Source of the DNA: Sporisorium sorghi
Lineage: Eukaryota > Basidiomycota > Ustilaginomycetes > Ustilaginales > Ustilaginaceae
Reading direction: 5' to 3'
DNA: 10,526 bases
NCBI GenBank assembly: GCA_023212695.1
Contig: JALCCG010000447.1
Span: 1,197 to 11,722 of the forward strand
This document shows, one piece after another, positions 1 to 6,093 of the stretch. The position numbers and the translations under genes are program-made. Below the pieces are notes generated by a model. The model did no database searches. It saw only the letters and a list, made by a program, of their open reading frames with translations, and was not told where the DNA came from. How positions within the stretch are numbered: the first letter of the stretch is position 1; every line of letters begins with the position of its first letter.

Positions 1-699
1 GATGTAGAAGACGGTGTAGTTGAGGATGAGGATCATGCGATAGCTTTCTTGTAGAAGGCGTCGCGATGTGCCTGGAGGCAAGGAGGGGTTGGACAGCGTG
101 AGTCGCCGCACATGGCCGTGTCGAAGCTTGTACGCCGCCTGGGCGATGTCCGAGGTCCAGGAAGAGGCGAGCAGGTAGCTGCCGCCGATCAGAGGATACA
201 GCCAAAACACGTTCCCGAGCCCGCCAACGATGGATCCCGACTCGACCACGCCCTGCACGGTTTCGACGGGGGAGGGTTGCTGGAAGAGCACCTTGGGGAA
301 GAAGGCGAGCTCGAAGAAAAAGACGACGGCAGAGATAGTACCGCTGAGCAGCAGGCCCTTCAAGACGCCGTTGCGGATCTCGCTGGAGCTGGCGATGAGC
401 CGTAGTGCTTCGGGCCATCGATTGCCGTCCCACCAGCCTGCCCTTGCCCAGTTGAGGTGGCATTGTAGACTTTTGACAAGAGGCAGGCGCGGGATGTGCT
501 CTGCTGGACCCTTTGCTGACCATGATGTGGGTCGTGCGGATGTTCCTAGCGGCCATGGCAGGCCGGCATCGTAGAGCTCGTCGATCCTTCCTCCACCGGC
601 GCCTTCGATATCGAGGTCGACGTCCGAGACAGACAGACCGCCGGGTCGATGGTAGAAGCTGCTCGACGAGACACGGCTATTGGCCGGCACGCCGAGCAT
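1..699 (-). CDS. EI24-like ER membrane protein, N-terminal part (truncated by window edge)
   Basis: The minus strand is open from an ATG at 699 to base 1, giving 233 codons with no stop; the C-terminal part lies outside the window. The ATG is the first after in-frame stops at 774-772 and 768-766, with a good context (GCAGCC before ATG). Residues 1-75 are polar and probably disordered. Residues about 111-139 form a first membrane segment, 157-179 a second, and a third starts near 222. The stretch around 163-195 (WLYPL...SSWTSDIAQAAYKL) resembles the region of human EI24 where a membrane helix is followed by a W-x-x-DIA motif, and the 'RNGVLKGLLLSG' start of helix 1 also fits that family. EI24 proteins are multi-pass ER membrane proteins linked in animals to autophagy and apoptosis; the fungal role is not well defined. 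The family call rests on remembered similarity. The frame, start and membrane segments are seen directly. Confidence 0.8.
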   Translation of the reverse strand, partial: MLGVPANSRVSSSSFYHRPGGLSVSDVDLDIEGAGGGRIDELYDAGLPWPLGTSARPTSWSAKGPAEHIPRLPLVKSLQCHLNWARAGWWDGNRWPEALRLIASSSEIRNGVLKGLLLSGTISAVVFFFELAFFPKVLFQQPSPVETVQGVVESGSIVGGLGNVFWLYPLIGGSYLLASSWTSDIAQAAYKLRHGHVRRLTLSNPSLPPGTSRRLLQESYRMILILNYTVFYI

Positions 700-1002
700 G
701 GCTGCGGGTCGTGAGGGAGGATGTGGGCGAGATTCGAGTTGTCCTAATGCATTCGAGCGTAGTAGCTAGGACTAGACAAGCTTCTTTGTCGATGCCTCGC
801 TTTAGCGTGCTTGGTCGTTGGTGATGGTGTCGAGATGCTTGTCCATGTGCGAGGGTGTTGAGGAGAAGAAGGACTGCACACACGAAAAAGAGGCTTGTGC
901 GCGCCCGATCTTTTTCTTCTGAAGATCTCCAAGCCTCCACCTCACGCTGACTCCCAACGCAAATTGATTATGTACGCATTGTCAGCCTCAGTACCTGTCC
1001 TA
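700..1002. other. Intergenic region: leader/promoter of the EI24-like gene and tRNA upstream region
   Basis: This stretch separates the leftward EI24-like gene from the rightward tRNA gene, so it must hold the promoter of the former. On the minus strand the presumed leader contains a minimal upstream ORF, ATG CAT TAG at 752-744, 53 bases before the main start. A/T-rich sequence at about 961-974 lies some 30-40 bases upstream of the tRNA, where TFIIIB normally sits. No further gene is visible. Confidence 0.5.
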
Positions 1003-1110
1003 TCCCGGCTAGCTCAGTCGGTAGAGCGTCAGACTCTTATTACACAAGGGTTTCCGAGCCTGTTCTCGGACTGAATCTGAATGTCGTGGGTTCGAGCCCC
1101 ACGTTGGGAG
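1003..1110 (+). tRNA. tRNA-Lys (CTT) with a 35-nt intron
   Basis: The acceptor stem TCCCGGC (1003-1009) pairs with GTTGGGA (1103-1109), leaving G1110 as discriminator base. The A box TAGCTCAGTCGG is at 1010-1021 and the B box GGTTCGAGCCC at 1089-1099. The anticodon stem is TCAGA (1029-1033) with TCTGA (1076-1080), and the anticodon CTT is at 1036-1038, so the tRNA reads AAG lysine codons. The intron is at 1040-1074, directly after position 37, the usual place for eukaryotic nuclear tRNA introns. It contains a perfect 6-bp hairpin (1053-1058 with 1065-1070) and an AAGGG (1046-1050) complementary to bases 32-36 across the anticodon. Apart from the intron and anticodon stem the sequence closely matches animal tRNA-Lys(CTT). 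Confidence 0.96.
1040..1074 (+). other. tRNA-Lys intron
   Basis: Removing these 35 bases restores a standard 7-nt anticodon loop (C T CTT A A) closed by a 5-bp stem. AAGGG at 1046-1050 can pair with CTCTT at 1034-1038, the anticodon-intron pairing expected of a tRNA endonuclease substrate. The TCCGAG/CTCGGA hairpin with loop CCTGTT makes a compact intron domain. The exact cut sites are inferred from the loop position. Confidence 0.9.
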
Positions 1111-1116
1111 GATACC

Positions 1117-1129
1117 TTTTTTTTTTTTT
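1117..1129 (+). terminator. RNA polymerase III terminator (T13)
   Basis: A run of 13 T begins 6 bases after the tRNA discriminator base. Four or more T downstream of a tRNA is the standard Pol III stop signal; this one is unusually long. Confidence 0.9.
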
Positions 1130-1944
1130 GTGTCCTCCTTTTCCGAGCCGATTTTCTTTGGAGTGGATTTCCGAAGCGAGTGCAGTGCTTCATCAAGGAT
1201 CAGCGGTGTTGTCTATGACAGCCTCCCTCTCGGGCTTGTGCGCTTGCTCCTTATCGGAAGCAACCAAAGCTTACTGGCTCGACGATTCCGTTCCGCGATG
1301 GCACGGCAACTGATTAGCCAGGTCGTGGCAAGAGCTCGACGTCGGCTAGAGAAGAGAGAGGATTGGCCCGCGGATGTCAAAAGGACTTGCCGCACAACAC
1401 CTCAACCGGCGATTCCGAGTTTCCATTTTCCTCGAAAAACTTTTCGCTTGCTCTCCTTTGTTCATGCAATAAACGTCACTCGCCTTGCCGCGCAGAGGCA
1501 GACAGACGAAGGCGACTCGCTGCCTTCCCCCGCAAAGTCGAAAAGTCTGTTACGTGGCCAGCAGATCAATTGATCTTGTGACCGTGCTTGGTGGCGGGTA
1601 CAGTATCGACTCTTCTCGTCTCTCCGCTTTCTCGCTGGGCTCGAGTGAAAGGATCGATCTCGGAAGATTCCGAAATGGCTTTGCAGAGCAGCATGCAAGG
1701 TCAAACGACGCAGCGCCAATGAGAAGTTGATATGCACAGGCCGTCAAATGCGACGAGTCAGAAGGCGTCCTGTCACGCATACGGAATTGCTCCTGGACAG
1801 GTGATTGGCTGTCGAAGTCCAAAGCTTTTCTCGGCAGCTTGGCTCGTCGACCTCAAAAACTTCTGAGTGCATCATCAGCGCGGCTCCCCTTCTCGTCTGC
1901 CTCGCCCACTCTCCATTAGATCAGTCGGCCTAAACGCCGTTCTC

Positions 1945-1957
1945 AAAAAAAAAAAAA
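1945..1957. repeat. A13 homopolymer
   Basis: Uninterrupted run of 13 A in non-coding DNA. Confidence 0.95.
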
Positions 1958-2128
1958 GAGGTGGCCCTCTTCATTTCGGTTGGCTCCGCCCACCACTATG
2001 TACTGCAGGTGTCCCCACCAGAAAGAGATAAGTGCGTGGTCGACGATTGGTTCAAAAGCAGCCAAGATGGCCTTGTTTCGGTGCAACCGACGCTCCTTTC
2101 ATTAGAGCTTGATTGAATATTGATCGCT

Positions 2129-2148
2129 CTCGGTCGCTCGGTCGCTCG
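2129..2148. repeat. Short tandem repeat, 8-bp unit CTCGGTCG
   Basis: Two and a half copies of CTCGGTCG head to tail, just upstream of the paired A tracts. Short and probably neutral. Confidence 0.7.
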
Positions 2149-2165
2149 TTGGTGGGCACTCAAGC

Positions 2166-2200
2166 AAAAAAAAAAAAAAAAAAGGACAAAAAAAAAAAAA
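2166..2200. repeat. Paired A tracts (A18 and A13)
   Basis: A18 at 2166-2183 and A13 at 2188-2200 are separated only by GGAC. Long poly(dA:dT) in fungi tends to exclude nucleosomes, but here the tract lies about 1 kb from the nearest start codon. Confidence 0.95.
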
Positions 2201-2431
2201 CACTCTGCTCCACTCGCCCATCAGCCGTTACCGTAGCTGAGTTTGAAAAGAACTGCATCATCAGCCGTCAAAAAAGTTGTCGGAAATTTTTCTTCTTCCT
2301 TTTCGTGCTTGCTGTTGGGGGCACAAGAGCACTCTCTCAAGATGTCCCGCGACAGAACCGACCGACGGTCGGGGAGATTTTCGCTGTCTCAGATGGCAGC
2401 CGCTCGTTTTCGTCAAGAAAAGGTTGTGAAT

Positions 2432-2456
2432 TCTCTGCTCTCTGCTCTCTGCTCTG
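2432..2456. repeat. Tandem repeat, 7-bp unit TCTCTGC
   Basis: Three exact head-to-tail copies of TCTCTGC (2432-2452) followed by a partial fourth. No coding context. Confidence 0.75.
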
Positions 2457-2867
2457 TCGTCAACAGCCGACAAAAAGGAGGGACCCCTCGGCTGCTCCGA
2501 TTCTTGAGTTCGGTACTGCATGGTCAGGCTCTTCTTGGTCTTGTTCCGCGGGCCTTGACTCCCGAGTGGCCAATTGACGCTGGAAAAGGAAGCGAGTGGA
2601 CAATGGAACGACAGCGAGAGTCGACTCTGCGCCACTAGACAACATGATAGCAATCGCCCACATGCCTTTCGCGTCATTCTTCCCCACTTGCATCGCCACC
2701 GAAAGATAAGCTGCTCTTGCACTCTCTCCTCTGTGTGTCGCTTTTGCGCTCGATAGGCAGCCGTGGTTTTGTACAGAGCATGTGTGATAAGGACAAGTGG
2801 AAGGTGCAAAGGCAAAGTGGCTACTGTAGTCGCTTGGCCTTGGTGGGTGTTCGGTTTTAGTCCCACC

Positions 2868-2894
2868 TTTTTTTTTTTTTTTTTTTTTTTTTTT
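2868..2894. repeat. T27 homopolymer upstream of the transporter gene
   Basis: Uninterrupted run of 27 T about 320 bases upstream of the transporter ATG and roughly 95 bases upstream of a TATA-like element. In fungi such tracts commonly mark nucleosome-depleted promoters, so it may be part of this promoter; that is inference. Confidence 0.95.
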
Positions 2895-2939
2895 CCAGTT
2901 CGCTGCGTGACTCTCTCCTTCAAGCGAACGCGCAGGCCG

Positions 2940-2953
2940 CTCTCTCTCTCTCT
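2940..2953. repeat. (CT)7 microsatellite
   Basis: Seven CT units at the start of a pyrimidine-rich promoter and leader region. Pyrimidine-rich stretches are common near transcription starts of filamentous fungi. Confidence 0.85.
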
Positions 2954-2964
2954 GCTTGTGTGTC

Positions 2965-3060
2965 ATTGGTCGCTCTTCCCTTTCTCCTATATCACTGCAT
3001 CCTTCGCTTCTCCTTCTCGCTCTACCATCACCATCGTCGCTTCTGCGGGTCCTCCCGTCC
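2965..3060 (+). promoter_or_regulatory. Probable core promoter of the amino-acid transporter
   Basis: ATTGG (inverse CCAAT box) is at 2965-2969, TATAT at 2988-2992, and a pyrimidine-rich stretch at about 2994-3060 could hold the transcription start. From 2993 to the ATG at 3214 the leader has no ATG at all, which fits a scanning leader of up to about 200 bases. The individual motifs are weak; the order and the ATG-free leader are the support. Confidence 0.35.
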
Positions 3061-3213
3061 TACATTGACGCGCCACCTTCTTTCTGTCTGCGTGACCCCC
3101 TCTCAACATCGCAGCCAGCTCACCCTTGCTATCCCCAGCTCGTCTCTATCCGGCAACGACAGCTCCTCCTCCACTGCCACCAGCAGCCCTCCTCGACCAA
3201 CACATCCATCAAT

Positions 3214-4716
3214 ATGGCGTCAACAGGCCACGCCTCTCCGACGGGAGACCGCTCGAGCGGCACCCTCTCGCCCACACACACGGTCGACGTCGAAAAGAAC
3301 GGTGTCAACGACGCAATCCAGCCCCACGATGATGGCACAAAAGTATCGCAGACCGGGCCAGTATTACAAACCATGTTTGGCGAGAAGCGCGAACAGTACC
3401 GCAGCGAGGAGGACTACATGTACGAGCAGCAGAAGCGCTCCGAAGGCGACCACAAGTTCCACCGTCTCGGATGGAAGAAGCTCACCATCTGCTTGCTTGT
3501 CGAGGCCATCGCCCTCGGTGCTCTGTCGATCCCCTCTGCGTTCGCCACGCTCGGCATGGTGGCCGGTGTCATCGTCTGCGTCGGCATGGGTCTGATCGCC
3601 ATCTACACCAGTTACATCGTTGGACAGGTCAAGGTCAAGTTCCCGCAAGTCTCGCACTACGCCGATGCTGGTCAGCTCATGATGGGTCGTTTCGGCTACG
3701 AGCTCATCGGCGCCATGTTTGCGATCCAACTCACGCTTCTGGTCGGCTCGCACAGTCTCACTGGTACCATCGCTTTCCTTAACCTCAGTGACAATGCCAT
3801 CTGCTCGCTCGTCTTTGGTGTCATCTCGGCCATCATTCTTTTCATTGTGGCCGTGCCGCCCTCGTTCTCCGAGGTGGCCATCCTCGGTTACATCGACTTT
3901 GCCTCGATCGTCATCGCCATTGGCGTGACAATCATCGGCACCGGCGTCGGGAAGGATCAGGCGATCGCACCCTCGCCTACACCGTGGTCCGCGTGGCCCA
4001 AGGAGGGCACCACCTTCGCCGATGCTTGGATCGCCCTTACCAACATCGTCTTTGCCTACTCGTTTGCCGTCTGCCAATTCTCGTTTATGGACGAGATGCA
4101 CACCCCGACCGACTACGTTAAGAGTCTCTGGGCGCTCGGCATTATCGAGATTGTCATCTACACGCTCACTGGTGCCCTGATCTACGCCTTTGTTGGAACC
4201 GACGTCAAGTCTCCCGCACTGCTCTCGGCGGGTACGACACTCTCCAAGGTTGCTTTCGGCATTGCACTGCCCGTCATCTTCATTTCCGGCTCCATCAACA
4301 CCACCGTAGTCGCGCGGTACATTCACGGTCGCGTCTTCAAAGACTCGGTGATCCGATACATCAACACTACCATGGGCTGGCTCACCTGGCTCGGTCTTAT
4401 CGCTATCATCACCATCATCGCATGGGTCGTCGCTGAGCTCATCCCCGTGTTCTCGGACATTTTGGGTATCATGTCGGCGCTGTTCATCTCGGGCTTCACC
4501 TTCTACTTCCCGGCGTTGATGTGGTTCCTGCTGATCAAGGAGGGAAAGTGGAACGCCACTCGCTGGAACACGATCCTCAGTGTCGTCAATGCTTCCGTCT
4601 TCCTTCTGGGCATGCTCATCTTGGTTTGCGGAACTTACGCTTCCGTCAAGGACATCATCGACCAGTACAACAACGGCACAGTGCGAGGCGTGTTCTCATG
4701 CGCTCCTATCGAATAG
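3214..4716 (+). CDS. Amino-acid transporter, AAAP family (fungal Mtr-like permease)
   Basis: This intronless gene encodes 500 residues. The ATG at 3214 is the first in the frame and the first ATG of the leader, with A at -3 and G at +4. Residues 1-88 are a polar cytosolic tail containing the FGEKREQYRSEEDYMYEQQ segment typical of fungal AAAP permeases. Eleven hydrophobic segments follow, at about 90-113, 114-138, 160-182, 195-213, 222-242, 268-290, 304-328, 341-362, 386-408, 411-440 and 453-475. The first contains the family hallmark EAIALGALSIPSAFATLGM. Length and order fit Aa_trans (PF01490) proteins such as Neurospora Mtr, which import neutral and aromatic amino acids with protons at the plasma membrane. 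Exact substrates cannot be read from the sequence. Codon use is strongly biased (ATC, GTC, CTC, TCG), suggesting good expression. Vacuolar location cannot be excluded. Confidence 0.95.
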   Translation: MASTGHASPTGDRSSGTLSPTHTVDVEKNGVNDAIQPHDDGTKVSQTGPVLQTMFGEKREQYRSEEDYMYEQQKRSEGDHKFHRLGWKKLTICLLVEAIALGALSIPSAFATLGMVAGVIVCVGMGLIAIYTSYIVGQVKVKFPQVSHYADAGQLMMGRFGYELIGAMFAIQLTLLVGSHSLTGTIAFLNLSDNAICSLVFGVISAIILFIVAVPPSFSEVAILGYIDFASIVIAIGVTIIGTGVGKDQAIAPSPTPWSAWPKEGTTFADAWIALTNIVFAYSFAVCQFSFMDEMHTPTDYVKSLWALGIIEIVIYTLTGALIYAFVGTDVKSPALLSAGTTLSKVAFGIALPVIFISGSINTTVVARYIHGRVFKDSVIRYINTTMGWLTWLGLIAIITIIAWVVAELIPVFSDILGIMSALFISGFTFYFPALMWFLLIKEGKWNATRWNTILSVVNASVFLLGMLILVCGTYASVKDIIDQYNNGTVRGVFSCAPIE

Positions 4717-5122
4717 ACGCGGACAGCTCAAACTTCAAGACTCTCCAACTCGGAAGCAAGTCACCTTCGGCTTGGATCCCTTAGATTTTCCCTCATGATC
4801 CGTCTGAACGCTCCATCATGGCCTTGACGCCCTAATGTCTGTAATTTGTACTCGCATACCTGCTCTTGGGAATCCCAGCATACTGCTTTGTTCGTGAAGG
4901 TTGTGTTGCAGGATGAGGTGATTGTGTCGAAGAGCACCCGATTGAGTTGTGCCCGATGGAGAGCGGATCGGGTCCTCCACTTTTTGAAGAGGGGAAAAAG
5001 GCTGCGGGAGCGGGTCGTTTTGCGTTTTCTTTGGTCAGCGTGCTGCAAAAGACCCTGACTTCTCTCCTTCCAACCTTCATCATCTCCTCCAATCGACCAC
5101 GGACGAAAGAAGAACAGACACC
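4717..5122. other. Intergenic region: transporter 3' end and RCF1 promoter/leader
   Basis: About 400 bases between two genes in the same orientation. The first part should hold the transporter 3' UTR. The last 70 bases are pyrimidine-rich (5059-5090) with CCAAT at 5089-5093, then an A-rich stretch before the RCF1 start. I see no tRNA, terminator hairpin or credible small gene. Confidence 0.5.
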
Positions 5123-5854
5123 ATGTCAGGCACACCGAACGAAGAGCTCGCAAGAGAGCAGCAGCAGCCAGGCGGTCCCACCAGCTTGGCGCCAGCACCG
5201 AATGCATATGGAGGCGATGCGGGTATGCTCGACTCAGAGCTGCCTGAAGCGCCACGAGACAAGTTCTTCCGCAAGATGCGCGAGCAGCCTCTTGTGCCAA
5301 TTGGTGAGCATGACGTTGCTGCACACAACATCTGCGCTGAGCCATACACTCACCTTCCTTCTTCTGCAAATTCTCCGCCTGCTTGCAATCAAGGCTCGCT
5401 ACTGACATGCGGCGCGCTCATCGCGGCCTCGAATCACCTGCGCACCGGCAACCGCGACCAGTTCAACAAAGCTCTGCGATGGCGAGTCGGCTTCCAGGGG
5501 CTTACCGTGCTAGCCGCGCTCGTCGGGTCGGTCTACTACGGCCAGCAGGCGGCGGCGTCGGTGCCCGCGCCGCCCGCCTCGCCCGCTGATGCGCCGCTGC
5601 AGCCCGGCTCCGTGACGACGTTGCCGGGGAGGGGACCAACCGTGTGGCAGCAGACGCGCGCCGATGAGCGTGCACACAAGGATCGCTCCGAGTTCGAGGG
5701 CCGTGTAGGCCAGGCGCTGGATCGAGAGCTTAATGACGACAAGAGGCTGGAAGAGGCGCTGCTGGGTAAGGAGGAGGAGTTGAATCTGGAGCAGTTGAAG
5801 AAGGCGAGTAAGACAAGACCGGTGATTGGGCAGGATGTTGGGAGGCAGGTGTGA
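5123..5854 (+). CDS. RCF1: Respiratory supercomplex factor 1, mitochondrial (HIG1 domain); one intron
   Basis: Exon 1 is 5123-5303 and exon 2 is 5394-5854; the spliced protein has 213 residues. The ATG has A at -3 (ACACC before ATG). Residues 46-61 (DKFFRKMREQPLVPIG) join across the intron to SLLTCGALIAA, matching the QPLVPIG-CLLTTGA core of yeast Rcf1. The two HIG1 membrane helices are about 60-74 and 93-110, linked by NHLRTGNRDQFNKALRWRV. The family motif (Q/I)-x3-(R/H)-x-R-x3-Q appears as N85, R89, R91, Q95, so the first position is Asn. A Pro/Ala-rich linker (114-133) leads to a charged, probably helical C-terminus (148-196), as in yeast. Rcf1 sits in the mitochondrial inner membrane and supports complex IV assembly and III-IV supercomplexes. 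The family call is firm; the splice sites are inferred from GTGAGC/AAG and homology. Confidence 0.94.
   Translation: MSGTPNEELAREQQQPGGPTSLAPAPNAYGGDAGMLDSELPEAPRDKFFRKMREQPLVPIGEHDVAAHNICAEPYTHLPSSANSPPACNQGSLLTCGALIAASNHLRTGNRDQFNKALRWRVGFQGLTVLAALVGSVYYGQQAAASVPAPPASPADAPLQPGSVTTLPGRGPTVWQQTRADERAHKDRSEFEGRVGQALDRELNDDKRLEEALLGKEEELNLEQLKKASKTRPVIGQDVGRQV
5304..5393 (+). other. RCF1 intron (phase 1, 90 nt)
   Basis: Donor GTGAGC at 5304, acceptor AAG ending at 5393, with a pyrimidine stretch at 5353-5364. Removal rebuilds the Gly codon (G+GC) and the continuous HIG1 core. The length is a multiple of three and there is no in-frame stop, so an unspliced reading gives a 30-residue insert rather than a truncation. 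Confidence 0.9.
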
Positions 5855-6093
5855 GCGAAAACAATCGAAGGAAGAAGTGGAAGTATTGTATCGCTCGACA
5901 GAACCACCGCCATCAATCGGATCGGAAAAGCATGCATGTCACTGCGCCAATCAACACAGTCACCATTCTCTCAATCGCCTCGCCGCGGTGACGACCACTC
6001 ACGCCCATCGCAGAGACGACGGTGACAGCGGATGAATTTTGCAATGAGGGTGACATACAGTACAAATGCGATCGAGGAAACACTGCAAAAGAC
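5855..6093. other. Convergent intergenic spacer between RCF1 and the transcription-factor-like gene
   Basis: A 239-base tail-to-tail spacer that must hold both 3' UTRs and polyadenylation signals. No gene or strong hairpin is apparent. Confidence 0.5.

Larger units (their letters stand above)
1131..2867. other. Gene-free region with homopolymer tracts
   Basis: About 1.7 kb between the tRNA terminator and the transporter promoter. Open frames exist on both strands, but none encodes a recognisable domain, none shows the codon preference of the real genes, and some are only lysine or phenylalanine runs read through A/T tracts. Visible content is the A and T runs and short tandem repeats listed separately. 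It may hold distal regulatory sequence for the transporter or a non-coding transcript; nothing in the sequence decides this. Confidence 0.5.

Noticed and set aside
677..940. Minus-strand frame with a signal-peptide-like stretch (SLFFVCAVLLLLNTLAHG) overlapping the EI24-like start
   Set aside because: It has no ATG; the frame opens only at GTG. It overlaps the leader of the real gene and nothing after the hydrophobic stretch looks like a mature secreted protein.
1130..1573. 147-codon plus-strand frame after the tRNA
   Set aside because: It begins in or next to the tRNA terminator, needs a non-ATG start, and shows no domain or codon preference like the neighbours.
2026..2790. Three HGATAR (GATA-factor) sites at 2026, 2704 and 2785 upstream of the amino-acid permease
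   Set aside because: Nitrogen control by a Nit2/AreA-type factor would make biological sense, but about three such sites are expected by chance on both strands of a 1.2-kb region, so the sequence alone does not support it.
2261..2923. Minus-strand frame of 220 codons with lysine runs
   Set aside because: The lysine block is the T27 tract read backwards, and composition and lack of any domain point to chance.
2956..3213. N-terminal extension of the transporter frame by 86 codons
   Set aside because: The extension opens only at TTG, is low-complexity leader sequence, and the first ATG (3214) has a good context and fits family N-termini.
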